Assembly: GCA_023229575.1 (NCBI GenBank)
Contig: JALNYZ010000010.1
Span: 62,001-126,000, forward strand
Source of the DNA: Prolixibacteraceae bacterium
GTDB taxonomy: Bacteria; Bacteroidota; Bacteroidia; Bacteroidales; Prolixibacteraceae
DNA: 64,000 nt
Direction: 5' to 3'
Below are positions 1-9,012 of the stretch, piece by piece. Position 1 is the first letter of the stretch. The number at the start of each line of letters is the position of its first letter. The notes under the pieces were generated by a model. That model worked only from the letters and a program-made list of their open reading frames with translations, was not told where the DNA came from and did not search any database. Both the position numbers and the translations under genes were made by a program.

Positions 1-645
1 TTTTTCAATACCGATGCCGAGGCAGCCGCTTTAGACCAGACGCAAATCACTGGACGGGTACGCCAGGCAGGTGATATATGGTTTAAAGACCTGGATGGGG
101 ACGGTAAGATTACCAGAGGGCAACAGACATTGACTAACCATGGTGATATGAAGATTATTGGGAACAATACCCCACGTTACAGTTTTGGCTTTAAAACAAA
201 TGCATCATGGAAAGGTTTTGACTTGGATCTATTCCTGCAAGGGGTTGCGAAACGCGATATTGAGTTGGATAATCAATACTTCACTCGCCAATATATTGAT
301 GAATGGTCGGCGCAAACTAAAATTGGTGTTGATTATTGGACCCCGGCAAATCCTAACGCTTATTTCCCGAGACCCCTGATTAATGGTGGTTATGATGTAA
401 CTACTACTCAGACTCATTTTTTGCAAAATGCCGCCTACCTAAGACTGAAGCAATTAACATTTGGATATACAATTCCAGAGAAATTGACTCAAAAATTGAA
501 GATAGAAAGAATGAGGGTATATTTCTCCGGGAACAATCTGTGGGAAGCGACTAAAATGATTAAAATCAGCGACCCCGAACAGGTTTCTGTATATTTCTAC
601 CCTTTAAACCGGTCGATATCAGTCGGCATGAATATTAGTTTTTAA
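1..645 (+). CDS. SusC/RagA-type TonB-dependent outer-membrane transporter, C-terminal part
   Basis: The reading frame is open from the first base, so the gene begins outside the window; about 214 residues remain. The visible part is the end of the beta-barrel of a SusC-like importer, which moves SusD-captured oligosaccharides across the outer membrane using TonB energy. Diagnostic stretches are a calcium-loop-like DLDGDGKITRGQQ near residue 31, a GNNTPRYSFG strand about 20 residues later, and the closing barrel strands with RLKQLTFGYTIP, RVYFSGNNLW and a final aromatic residue (Phe) typical of BAM-inserted barrels. SusD follows 14 bases downstream, as expected. The N-terminal plug and any STN domain cannot be judged. 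Family assignment is firm; the substrate is unknown. Confidence 0.93.
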   Translation, partial: FFNTDAEAAALDQTQITGRVRQAGDIWFKDLDGDGKITRGQQTLTNHGDMKIIGNNTPRYSFGFKTNASWKGFDLDLFLQGVAKRDIELDNQYFTRQYIDEWSAQTKIGVDYWTPANPNAYFPRPLINGGYDVTTTQTHFLQNAAYLRLKQLTFGYTIPEKLTQKLKIERMRVYFSGNNLWEATKMIKISDPEQVSVYFYPLNRSISVGMNISF

Positions 646-659
646 CTTGTTTTAATAAA

Positions 660-2294
660 ATGAATTATATGAAAACCATATATGTTATAATAATTATTTC
701 GCTATTTACAGCTATGGCATGTAATGACGATTATTTGGAAAAGTATCCTTTAGACCAAGTTAATGATGGCAGTTTCTGGAAATCTGCTGCTGATTTGGCA
801 ATGTATGCCAATCAATTTTATCCGGATTTAAAACCTAACACCGAAAGGTCCTGGGAGTTCGAAGATCCGACCGATAATAATGGCCCTTCAGTCCGAAACG
901 CCTACGCGTGGAATGAATCCATTGTTCCGGCAACGGGAGGTGGATATGGGAAAAGCGACTGGTTGGGAATACGCAGTTGCAATTATGCCCTCGACAAGAT
1001 CACTACAATGAAAAAAGATGCTGAGGTGTTAATGTACGAGGCTGAGATACGTTTTTTTAAATCGTTTTATTACTTTTCAAAAGTAAAATCTTTTGGTGAT
1101 GTACCATGGTTTGATCACGCGTTACAAACTGATTCGGAAGATTTAGTAAGGGCAAGGGATTCCAGAAAAACGGTGATTGCCAATCTATTAAAAGATCTGG
1201 ATTTTGCAATTGCAAACCTCCCTGCTACATCTGCGGCGGATCGTCTGACAAAGTGGGCCGCTCTTGCCTTTAAATCCAGGGTTTGTTTGTTCGAAGGGAC
1301 CTTCAGAAAATACCATAATCTTGGGGACCATGAGGCATTGTTAAGGGATGCTGTTTCATCCTCTGAAAGCATAATTAACTCGGCATTGTTCTCAGTTTAT
1401 ACTACAGGCAAGCCTAATAGCGATTACTTCGACCTGTTTGTTCAGTATGAACTGAAAGGAAACCCTGAAGGGATCATGGTGCAACGTTATATTGAAGGCA
1501 AACGCACGCATGATCATGTTCGTCAGATGTCAGCTGCACATAGTGGTTACACGAAAGACTTTGTGGAGGCTTATCTTTGCAAAGACGGGTTACCTATTGC
1601 GCTAAGTACATTATATAAGGGAGATGCAGTATTTGGTGACGAATTTATTGACAGGGATCCGCGCATGCGACAATCCGTCTACAATTCTGACCGGCCTTTT
1701 AGGATTTATGATACTGGAGTCATTGAATATAAAAAAATGCCGGAGTTTCTTTACGGCAATGCCTTTACAAGTTACTATATACTGAAAGGTTTTTCCCTTT
1801 ACGAGAGAGATTGGTTGCAGGGTCATGCTACTATTGATGATTTTGTTTTCCGCTATGGTGAGATATTGATTAACTACGCGGAAGCCAAGGCCGAACTGGG
1901 AGAGGGTACGCAGCAGGTATTGGACAAGTCTGTCAACCTTTTGAGGGATAGGGTAGGTATGCCTCATCTCACAGTCAATGTAGGATTTGTTGATCCCAAC
2001 TGGCCAAATTGGGAAGTTCCGGTAGCGCCGCTTGTTAATGAAATCCGTCGTGAACGCCGCGTTGAATTGGCTGACGAAGGATTCAGGTGGGATGATCTGA
2101 TGCGTTGGAAAGCCGGTAAATTGCTCGAAAACACCAAGACCTATCTAGGTGCGCGGGATCCATTAACAAGCAATAACTATCGTGTTCTGTACCCTGGGTA
2201 TACAAGAAAATGGAATGATAAATTATACCTGCACCCAATACCAACACAAGAAATAGCATTGAACCCAAAATTGAAACAAAACCCCGGGTGGTAA
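660..2294 (+). CDS. SusD/RagB-family surface glycan-binding lipoprotein
   Basis: 544 residues, normal for SusD. The N-terminus is a lipoprotein signal ending in FTAMAC, so Cys21 should be lipidated and the protein carried to the cell surface, where it forms the lid over the SusC immediately upstream. The mature start CNDDYLEKYPLDQ is a SusD hallmark. C-terminal SusD features are EIRRERRVELADEGFRWDDL, then a final YLHPIPTQEIALNPKLKQNPGW-type ending (end of protein). The ATG at 660 and a second in-frame ATG three codons later are both possible starts; neither has a Shine-Dalgarno, which is usual in this phylum. A terminator hairpin follows. Confidence 0.95.
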   Translation: MNYMKTIYVIIIISLFTAMACNDDYLEKYPLDQVNDGSFWKSAADLAMYANQFYPDLKPNTERSWEFEDPTDNNGPSVRNAYAWNESIVPATGGGYGKSDWLGIRSCNYALDKITTMKKDAEVLMYEAEIRFFKSFYYFSKVKSFGDVPWFDHALQTDSEDLVRARDSRKTVIANLLKDLDFAIANLPATSAADRLTKWAALAFKSRVCLFEGTFRKYHNLGDHEALLRDAVSSSESIINSALFSVYTTGKPNSDYFDLFVQYELKGNPEGIMVQRYIEGKRTHDHVRQMSAAHSGYTKDFVEAYLCKDGLPIALSTLYKGDAVFGDEFIDRDPRMRQSVYNSDRPFRIYDTGVIEYKKMPEFLYGNAFTSYYILKGFSLYERDWLQGHATIDDFVFRYGEILINYAEAKAELGEGTQQVLDKSVNLLRDRVGMPHLTVNVGFVDPNWPNWEVPVAPLVNEIRRERRVELADEGFRWDDLMRWKAGKLLENTKTYLGARDPLTSNNYRVLYPGYTRKWNDKLYLHPIPTQEIALNPKLKQNPGW

Positions 2295-2301
2295 TAAAGC
2301 T

Positions 2302-2335
2302 AAGGAGCTTGACATAAGCTCAGGCTCCTTTTTTT
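2302..2335 (+). terminator. Rho-independent terminator after susD
   Basis: Seven-base arms AAGGAGC (2302-2308) and GCTCCTT (2324-2330) pair perfectly, and the 3' arm runs into a tract of seven T (2329-2335). An internal AGCTT/AAGCT pair (2306-2310 with 2316-2320) could form an alternative shorter stem. It lies just after the SusD stop and before the oxidoreductase, so it probably separates or attenuates the two units. Confidence 0.8.
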
Positions 2336-2361
2336 CACTTTTCACCTTATATTGTAGACAT

Positions 2362-3690
2362 ATGATAACACGTAGAAAATTTACGGGGATAAGTACACTT
2401 GCCGGTATAGGGACAGTTGCCGGTTGTACTGCACCGGTGCCAAAGACCGGGTTAAAAAGCGTTTCTGCCAATGATATAATAAATGTGGGTTTGATTGGTT
2501 GCAGGTCTATGGGAGGGAGCAACCTGAGGGATTTTATCAGGAACCAGGATGTCGAATGCATTGCCTTGTGTGATGTGGACCAGGATGTATTGGATGAAAG
2601 GGTGAAGGATGTGTTTGAAAAGACAGGTAAAAAGCCGCTTGTCTTTAAAGACTATCGGAAATTGCTCGATTTAAAAGAAGTTGATGTGGTGATAATTGCC
2701 ACACCCGACCACTGGCATTGCCTTCCATTTGTAGATGCCTGCAAGGCAGGGAAAGACATATATGTTGAAAAACCTTTGGCCAACAGTATTGCAGAATGTA
2801 ATATCATGTTGCGGGCAGCAAAAAAATACAACCGTATTGCCACCGTAGGGCAGCAACAACGCTCCGGCGCCGAATGGGCGAAAATTATGGGATTGGTCAA
2901 ATCAGGAACGCTGGGAGATGTTAAAAGGATCAACTGCTGGGCTAATTTTGATTACGGTGCCGGGGAGCCAAGAGTCCCGGACAGCGCCCCTCCCCAAAGT
3001 ATTGATTACGATCAATGGCTTGGGCCTGCCCCGTTCCGACCGTTTAACAAAAACCGGGTTCATGGTTTATGGCGCATGAATTGGGATTACGGGGGAGGTT
3101 TGATGACCGACTGGGGCGTTCATTTGCTGGATATGGCTTTATGGGCCATGGGCGACACCAGGCAATTCCCTGGAACAGTTGTTGCATCCGGAGGCATCAT
3201 GCGGTTCCCGGGAAACGAAATCCAGACCCCGGATACTTTAAATGTGGTTTTTAACTATGGCGACTGGGTGTTGAGCTGGGAGCACAGCGGAGGAATCCAG
3301 ACGGGCCCCTGGAACCGCAATTATGGTGTGTCTTTTGTTGGTTCAAAGGGTACCATCGTTGCAGACCGCGCATCATGGGAGATGATACCGGAGGGGAAAA
3401 ACGATAAAGTATTAGCAGAAGGGATTCCGCTACAGACGAACAAACAGAACGAACATCAGGCGCATGTCCGTCATTTTCTTGATGCGGTAAAAAACAGGAA
3501 GCAGCCGGACTGTACTATTGAAACCGGCCATGCCGCCGCTGTTACCGCACTTTTAGGAAATCTTGCTTACAGAACTGGTGAGATACTAAGGTATGACCCC
3601 CAAAAGCAGGGTTTTATGGATAGCAGCAAAGCGAATGGTATGATGGCCCCCGTTTATCGCTCACCATTGGTTTTTCCTTTATTGGATTAA
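2362..3690 (+). CDS. Exported Gfo/Idh/MocA-family oxidoreductase (copy 1)
   Basis: 442 residues. The N-terminus has a twin-arginine motif (TRRKF) followed by a hydrophobic stretch and a lipobox-like VAGC, suggesting Tat export and perhaps lipidation. The Rossmann fold starts at about residue 40 with INVGLIGCRSMGG; CDVD ends beta-2, TPDHWH is the family active-site loop and EKPLANSIAE carries the conserved EKP lysine. The C-terminal half is the Gfo/Idh/MocA substrate domain, with MTDWGVHLLDMALWAMG. Family members oxidise or reduce sugars with NAD(P); exported members beside DUF1080 are known or suspected to oxidise C3 of glycosides. It is followed 38 bases later by a DUF1080 gene and is closely related to the gene at 26153, with one 98-base stretch identical at DNA level. 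Substrate and direction of the reaction are inferred. Confidence 0.92.
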   Translation: MITRRKFTGISTLAGIGTVAGCTAPVPKTGLKSVSANDIINVGLIGCRSMGGSNLRDFIRNQDVECIALCDVDQDVLDERVKDVFEKTGKKPLVFKDYRKLLDLKEVDVVIIATPDHWHCLPFVDACKAGKDIYVEKPLANSIAECNIMLRAAKKYNRIATVGQQQRSGAEWAKIMGLVKSGTLGDVKRINCWANFDYGAGEPRVPDSAPPQSIDYDQWLGPAPFRPFNKNRVHGLWRMNWDYGGGLMTDWGVHLLDMALWAMGDTRQFPGTVVASGGIMRFPGNEIQTPDTLNVVFNYGDWVLSWEHSGGIQTGPWNRNYGVSFVGSKGTIVADRASWEMIPEGKNDKVLAEGIPLQTNKQNEHQAHVRHFLDAVKNRKQPDCTIETGHAAAVTALLGNLAYRTGEILRYDPQKQGFMDSSKANGMMAPVYRSPLVFPLLD

Positions 3691-3728
3691 ATAAATTATT
3701 TTAATAAAACGCTTTAAATTTTCTGAAT

Positions 3729-4505
3729 ATGAAAATTACGAAAGAGTACCTGTTAGTATTGCTTACAAGTACATTATTAATCAGCTCAATAAATTTGTTC
3801 GCTCAAAAGCCGGATAAGGAACAACAAAATCCGGCCACAACTGAAACCTGGGAGCCATTCCCTGAAAAAGTTTTCCCTGAAGGTACAGGTTCGCTTCCTT
3901 CCGATGCAATTGTCCTGTTCAATGGCCCCAACCTGAATGCATGGGAAGACGCCAAAGGAGGAAAAGCGCGATGGCCTATCATTGATGGGATTGCGGTGGT
4001 TGCATCAGATTCAGGATCTATCGTCACAAAAAGGGCATTCGGGGATTGTCAGTTGCATGTAGAATGGAGAATTGCCCCTGATATCACAGGGGAAGGTCAA
4101 TTCCGGGGAAACAGTGGAATTATTTTACAGGGCCGCTACGAGATACAAGTGCTTGAAAGTTTTGAAAGCCAAACATACTCAAACGGGCAGGCCGGCGCTA
4201 TTTACAAGCAACACCCGCCAATGGTCAATGCCAGTAAAAAACCAGGGGAATGGCAAACTTACGATATCAATTTTATAGCGCCACGGTTTAATGAGAAAGG
4301 TAATGTTGTTATTCCTGCCCGTGTGACTGTACTTTACAATGGTGTATTTATTCATAATAATGCCGAAATATGGGGAACTGAAGCGTTTGTTGGAATGCCT
4401 CAATATGGCATGCATAATCTTAAGGAGCCACTATTCATCCAAAACCACTCGAATAATCATAAAAATCCGGTTCAATACAAAAATATCTGGATAAGGGAAT
4501 TGTAG
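3729..4505 (+). CDS. DUF1080 protein, 3-keto-disaccharide hydrolase type (copy 1)
   Basis: 258 residues with a cleavable signal peptide (cut expected after NLFAQ). The DUF1080 (PF06439) lectin-like jelly roll starts at about residue 60 with IVLFNGPNLNAWEDAKGG. Conserved features are GDCQLHVEWR, GNSGIILQGRYEIQVLES and the C-terminal QNHSNNHKNPVQYKNIWIREL ending (last 21 residues). The family is annotated as 3-keto-disaccharide/3-keto-glycoside hydrolase, acting after an oxidoreductase makes the 3-keto sugar, which fits the Gfo/Idh/MocA gene just upstream. It is paralogous to 27507, but carries a short EIWGTEAFVGMPQYGMHN stretch near residue 213 that is shorter in the copy. Periplasmic or lipid-free surface location is inferred. 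Confidence 0.9.
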   Translation: MKITKEYLLVLLTSTLLISSINLFAQKPDKEQQNPATTETWEPFPEKVFPEGTGSLPSDAIVLFNGPNLNAWEDAKGGKARWPIIDGIAVVASDSGSIVTKRAFGDCQLHVEWRIAPDITGEGQFRGNSGIILQGRYEIQVLESFESQTYSNGQAGAIYKQHPPMVNASKKPGEWQTYDINFIAPRFNEKGNVVIPARVTVLYNGVFIHNNAEIWGTEAFVGMPQYGMHNLKEPLFIQNHSNNHKNPVQYKNIWIREL

Positions 4506-4604
4506 AACATGAGACAAACGGGTGTGTAGGGGATAAATCTGCCGCAATAGCTTAGAAATCAGTAGATAGATGGGTTAATACTATCAGGAGCAATGGTATG
4601 CAGA

Positions 4605-4886
4605 ATTTTTCCGTCAATAAAGTAACATCATTATGAACCAATTCCCGCTGAATTAAATGAGACGGAGGCCAGATTTATATTGGGTGCACAGGGAAGTGTT
4701 TGGACGGAATATATAAAAACGCCCGAAATCGTCGAATATATGGTCTTTCCCCGGGCAGCCGCGTTATCAGAGGTTGTCTGGTCGCCCAAAAAATTGCGGA
4801 ATTATGCAAATTTTAAAGATAGGATGAGAAGCCAGGTTCTACGTTATGAGGCTTATGGGATTAATTACTGTAAGAAAGAATTCTAA
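4605..4886 (+). pseudogene. C-terminal remnant of a GH20 beta-N-acetylhexosaminidase
   Basis: Only the last part of a GH20 catalytic domain remains. The frame reads HHYEPIPAELNETEARFILG and then GAQGSVWTEYIKTPEIVEYM, the typical end of a GH20 barrel. An in-frame TAA at 4623-4625 interrupts it; upstream of that stop the same frame still reads IFPSIK where family members have FLPLDK, so homology seems to cross the stop. No start codon with upstream GH20 sequence exists: the catalytic Asp-Glu pair and the N-terminal domain are absent. The bases from 4506 to about 4604 show no recognisable gene. It differs from the intact GH20 at 40145, so it is not simply a copy of that gene. Confidence 0.8.
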
Positions 4887-4889
4887 TAT

Positions 4890-6938
4890 ATGAAAAATAT
4901 TATACGATTTCGAACCAGGCAGTGGAGGGTTTTGGAAATAATGGCCGGCTTTTGCCTTTTATTGAATATGGCCTGCACACACAAGAATAGTTCAAGCTGT
5001 ATTGTCGATGTTTCAAAACCGGGGGTAGAAGTTGCCCCAATTTGCAGAGGTCAGGAATTAGAAGAATTTAATCACGGGTTAGAGGGAGGGTTATATGCCC
5101 AGATGATTAACAATCCTTCATTTGAAGAGGTATCAGACTGGTACGGTACTTCGGGCCCCACCAAATATTGGGGTACAGTATTACCAGGCTCATCAGCAGG
5201 AACTATATCGGGACAAACTTCCGCTAATACGGGATTGATAAATAGTCATCAGGTTCATTGCGTTAAGTTAGCGGTTACTTCTGTGGCTTCGGGAAATGTA
5301 GGTTTGAGAAATGATGGTTTCTGGGGGATGAAATTAGAAAACAACACGACTTACAAAGTTTCTTTCTGGGCTAAAAAAGGTTCAAATTTTTCCGGTACAC
5401 TTACCGCTAAATTGGAAAGTAGCGGCGGTACTTCTTATGCTTCCAAAACGTTTACTCCAACTACAAGTTGGGCACATTATACCTGCGATTTTGTTACCAG
5501 CGGTATCACCTCTGTTTCGGGGAACAACAGATTTGTAATCTATGCCTCTGCAACCGGCGATGTATATTTTGATGTAGTTACCATCATGCCACCAACTTGG
5601 AAAAATCATGGGTGCAGAATTGACATTGCACAAAAAGTGGATAGTATGCATCTTGCATTCTTGGCATACCCCGGTGGATTTGATGCTCACTGGGCAAGTT
5701 ATGATTATTGCCGGAGGTGGAAAGAATCTATTGGCCCTTTAGAGCAAAGGGGCGGTTCCACGTCATATTGTTGGGGTTATAAAAACGATCTGTATTTTGG
5801 TACAGATGAGTTTTTTCAGCTGGCGGAAGATTTAGGCGCTGAGCCAATGTATGTGTTCACGGCCGGAATATTTAGTGATGGTTGTACCACATTACCGATA
5901 GTTTATACTCCAATTGAATCAATGTCGGTAGTAACAAAAGATATATTGGATTTTTTGCAATACTGCAATGGTGATACCTTAACTCCCTGGGGAGCTGTCC
6001 GCGCTGCAAACGGTCACAAGGCCCCATATAACCTTCAATACGTTGAAATAGGAGCTGAAAATAATCACAGGGCCAATGATTCAGCCGCGTACGCCCAGCG
6101 TTACCGGATTATTCATGACACTATAATAAAGTACTATCCTGATATGAAGATAGCGTTTAACGGTCAATTGTATGGCGAACAGTACGATCCTGATAAGAAG
6201 AAAACGTTTAATGATCATCATGGTGATGAAGTTTCCCATCCAGAGGGGCAATCGTTTTGGGCTGTGGATGACCATTTTCTTAGCAATGATAACTCCGGAC
6301 GATATAACTTTTATGATTCCGCTAATTGTGACCCCGGGATAAGTAAATTTATGATACAGGAGTATTGTTCGTCCCATAAGGGTATGGCGGCAAATGTGGA
6401 TGCTGATTTTAGCGATGCACTTGCCGATGGTATATTCATGTTGGGTTGTGAGAAAAATTCTGAAAGAATGTCCTGGACGGGATATGGTAATTTTGGATCT
6501 ATTGTAGGCCATGGTGATTTTGGCGCTAACCTGCTTTGGTTCGATGCTGTATCTTGCTATGGTAATCCGGGATATTATATGCATACAACATTATTCGGGA
6601 ATAATCATGGAACCCGGATATTGCCTTTTACTGCCAAAACTAAAAACACTTACTTTTCCGCATCTGTTGATACTGCTGCCGGTAAAAACGATATACTTGT
6701 GAAAGCGGTAAATAAAACTGACAATTCAGAGGTAGTGGATATCACTCTTAGCGGTGCATCAGATGTTAATCCTGTCGGGCATTATACAGTGATTACCGCT
6801 GCAAACGATGCAACCAATTCAATTGAGAATCCAACAAATGTGCATCCAACAACAGGTACGTTTATTGCTGGCGGCAGGTTTACCTATACGTTTCCCGCTC
6901 GTTCGATTAATGTTTTGAGAATCAATGCTGTAAAGTAG
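4890..6938 (+). CDS. GH51-like alpha-L-arabinofuranosidase, paralogue A, with altered acid/base motif
   Basis: 682 residues. A lipoprotein signal ends at NMACTHK. The domain order is a short N-terminal barrel start (ICRGQELEEFNHGLEGGLYA, with NNPSFEE), a CBM4/9-like beta-sandwich at about residues 65-235 (SFWAKKGSNFSGTL, YASATGDVYFDVV), the GH51 catalytic barrel, and a C-terminal beta domain. The nucleophile region is IQEYCSS (Glu491). The acid/base region reads YVEIGAEN (Glu390), where the family and paralogue B have GNE: the Asn before the acid/base Glu is Ala. In clan GH-A that Asn contacts the sugar O2, so activity may be weak or changed. It forms a tandem pair with the next gene, 35 bases downstream. 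Confidence 0.85.
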   Translation: MKNIIRFRTRQWRVLEIMAGFCLLLNMACTHKNSSSCIVDVSKPGVEVAPICRGQELEEFNHGLEGGLYAQMINNPSFEEVSDWYGTSGPTKYWGTVLPGSSAGTISGQTSANTGLINSHQVHCVKLAVTSVASGNVGLRNDGFWGMKLENNTTYKVSFWAKKGSNFSGTLTAKLESSGGTSYASKTFTPTTSWAHYTCDFVTSGITSVSGNNRFVIYASATGDVYFDVVTIMPPTWKNHGCRIDIAQKVDSMHLAFLAYPGGFDAHWASYDYCRRWKESIGPLEQRGGSTSYCWGYKNDLYFGTDEFFQLAEDLGAEPMYVFTAGIFSDGCTTLPIVYTPIESMSVVTKDILDFLQYCNGDTLTPWGAVRAANGHKAPYNLQYVEIGAENNHRANDSAAYAQRYRIIHDTIIKYYPDMKIAFNGQLYGEQYDPDKKKTFNDHHGDEVSHPEGQSFWAVDDHFLSNDNSGRYNFYDSANCDPGISKFMIQEYCSSHKGMAANVDADFSDALADGIFMLGCEKNSERMSWTGYGNFGSIVGHGDFGANLLWFDAVSCYGNPGYYMHTTLFGNNHGTRILPFTAKTKNTYFSASVDTAAGKNDILVKAVNKTDNSEVVDITLSGASDVNPVGHYTVITAANDATNSIENPTNVHPTTGTFIAGGRFTYTFPARSINVLRINAVK

Positions 6939-6973
6939 AATAGAGGATGGTAAGAAACTTAAAAGGTGTTAAG

Positions 6974-8992
6974 ATGAAAAATATTACGCGATTTCAAAGT
7001 ATACAAATTGTGGTTTTGGCAATAACAGCTATCTGTAGCCTTGGGTCGAATATGGTATTTGCACAATCTACCTCTTCGAGTCTCACTGTTGACGTTTCAA
7101 ATCCGGGGGCTTTGGTCGCTTCTATCTGCAGAGGGCAGCAGATAGAAGAATTTAACCACCAGATTGAGGGCGGATTATACGCCCAGTTAATTGTCAATCC
7201 TTCCTTTGAGGAGCTAAAAAACCCCATTGCTAACTGGGCCCTGATAAAATCGGGATCGTCAAATGGTTATTTATACAGTCAAACCCCCGCTGCAACAAAT
7301 ATGTTGAACAGTAGCCAGGAGCACTGCATTAAATTTAAGGTTACCTCTGTAGGGTCAGGAAGCGTAGGCTTGGCAAATGGAGGTTATTGGGGGATTAAAC
7401 TGGAAAACAATACAAAGTATAAAGTTTCATTTTGGGCTAAGAAAGGTCCTAATTTCAGCGGTACTGTAAAAGCAAAGCTGGAAAATAAGGACGGCGCTGT
7501 TTACGCTCAGTCTTCAGATTTTAAACCGACAATAGGCTGGCAGCATTTTACCTGTAATCTTACTACAAGTGGCATTACAAGTGTTACCGGCAACAATCGG
7601 TTTGCCATATATGCATCAACTCCGGGAGATCTGTTTTTTGACGTAGTTACCGTTATGCCGCCAACCTGGAAAGACCGCCAAAACGGCCTCCGTCCCGATT
7701 TGGCTGATAAACTGGATGCTCTGAAATTTAAATATATCCAATTTCCGGGTGGCTGTACTGCTGAGTCTGCCGGTATGGATTCGTGTTGGAATTGGAAGAA
7801 TTCAATCGGGCCTATAGAACAAAGACCAGGCTCTACCAGAAATAGGTGGGGATATAAAAACGACCTCTATTTTGGTTTGGATGAGCATTTCCAATTGTGC
7901 GAAGATTTGAGGGCAGAACCAGTTTATACTACCTCGGCTGGGATGAGCGAAGGTGTTTGGTCAAAAAGGTGGTTTGCTATTTGTCCACTCGATAAAATGC
8001 AACCCATTATTGATGATGTATTAGATTTACTGGAATACTGCAATGGATCGACCTCAACTACATGGGGGGCGAAACGCGCTGCAAACGGCCACCCGATGCC
8101 CTACAATCTCAAATACATTGAAATAGGCAATGAACATGGATTGGATGCGGAAGTAAACGATTACTCCCCACGCTATGCAATGGTCCGGTCGGCTATATTA
8201 GCGCGCTGCCCGGAAATAAAGATCATGTACAACGGCAGGCGCAGTACCGGTGAACTTTCACATACTTTAGGGAATACTGTTGATTTTACCGATGAACATT
8301 TCTATAATCTGGATGATCTAAGGTTAAAAAAAGATCTTTCAGGTTTGTACAACAAGTATGACAGCATTGATCCGGCTTGCAAAAAAATCTGTGTCGCCGA
8401 GTATGCTTCCTCTGCCAACGGGCATGGAGGGAATGTGATTGGTAATTTTGGGGATGCGCTCGGAGACGCCGTTTTCATGCTGGGGTGCGAGAAAAATTCG
8501 GAGAGGATGTGGTGGACTGGATATGGCAATTATGCCGGCTTTTCAGATCATAGTGATTTCGGTCCCTGTATAGTCTGGAATGATGCTGTTTCATGCTTTG
8601 CATCACCTTCATACTATATGCAAAAAATGTTATTTACAGATAATCAGGGAACCCGGGTATTACCTTTCACCCAAAATGCAACTAATTGCTACTGGTCTGC
8701 ATCTGTTGATACTACATCTGGTAGAAATGATGTACTCTTAAAGGCAGCAAACAATAAAGGCACATCTGAAACTGTAAATATCACACTCACAGGTGTTAAT
8801 AATGTCAATCCTGAAGGTCGTTACACGATCTTGACCGGAGCCCTTGATGCCGAAAATTCACATTCGGATCCAACCAAAATTATACCATCAACAGGCACAT
8901 TTATCGCCGGAAGTAGTTTTACTTATACTTTCCCTGCCAATTCAGTTAATGTTCTAAGGATTGGATTAAAAAACAGATACAATTCATTTTAA
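6974..8992 (+). CDS. GH51-like alpha-L-arabinofuranosidase, paralogue B
   Basis: 672 residues from the ATG at 6974. That start is preferred over an in-frame ATG at 6947 because it matches the MKNI start of paralogue A and gives a compact signal peptide ending NMVFAQ. The architecture is the same as in A: ICRGQQIEEFNHQIEGGLYA at the barrel start, a CBM4/9-like insert, catalytic barrel and C-terminal beta domain. The acid/base motif is intact as IEIGNEHG (Glu387) and the nucleophile is VAEYASS (Glu476). Family members release terminal arabinofuranose from arabinan, arabinoxylan or pectin side chains. Copy A carries a lipobox and B an ordinary signal, so they may work on the surface and in the periplasm respectively. 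Confidence 0.87.
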   Translation: MKNITRFQSIQIVVLAITAICSLGSNMVFAQSTSSSLTVDVSNPGALVASICRGQQIEEFNHQIEGGLYAQLIVNPSFEELKNPIANWALIKSGSSNGYLYSQTPAATNMLNSSQEHCIKFKVTSVGSGSVGLANGGYWGIKLENNTKYKVSFWAKKGPNFSGTVKAKLENKDGAVYAQSSDFKPTIGWQHFTCNLTTSGITSVTGNNRFAIYASTPGDLFFDVVTVMPPTWKDRQNGLRPDLADKLDALKFKYIQFPGGCTAESAGMDSCWNWKNSIGPIEQRPGSTRNRWGYKNDLYFGLDEHFQLCEDLRAEPVYTTSAGMSEGVWSKRWFAICPLDKMQPIIDDVLDLLEYCNGSTSTTWGAKRAANGHPMPYNLKYIEIGNEHGLDAEVNDYSPRYAMVRSAILARCPEIKIMYNGRRSTGELSHTLGNTVDFTDEHFYNLDDLRLKKDLSGLYNKYDSIDPACKKICVAEYASSANGHGGNVIGNFGDALGDAVFMLGCEKNSERMWWTGYGNYAGFSDHSDFGPCIVWNDAVSCFASPSYYMQKMLFTDNQGTRVLPFTQNATNCYWSASVDTTSGRNDVLLKAANNKGTSETVNITLTGVNNVNPEGRYTILTGALDAENSHSDPTKIIPSTGTFIAGSSFTYTFPANSVNVLRIGLKNRYNSF

Positions 8993-9012
8993 ACTTTAAA
9001 ACAGATATTTCA

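Noticed and set aside
6947..6973. ATG at 6947 as the start of GH51 paralogue B
   Set aside because: It adds nine residues (MVRNLKGVK) before a start that matches paralogue A and gives a better signal peptide.
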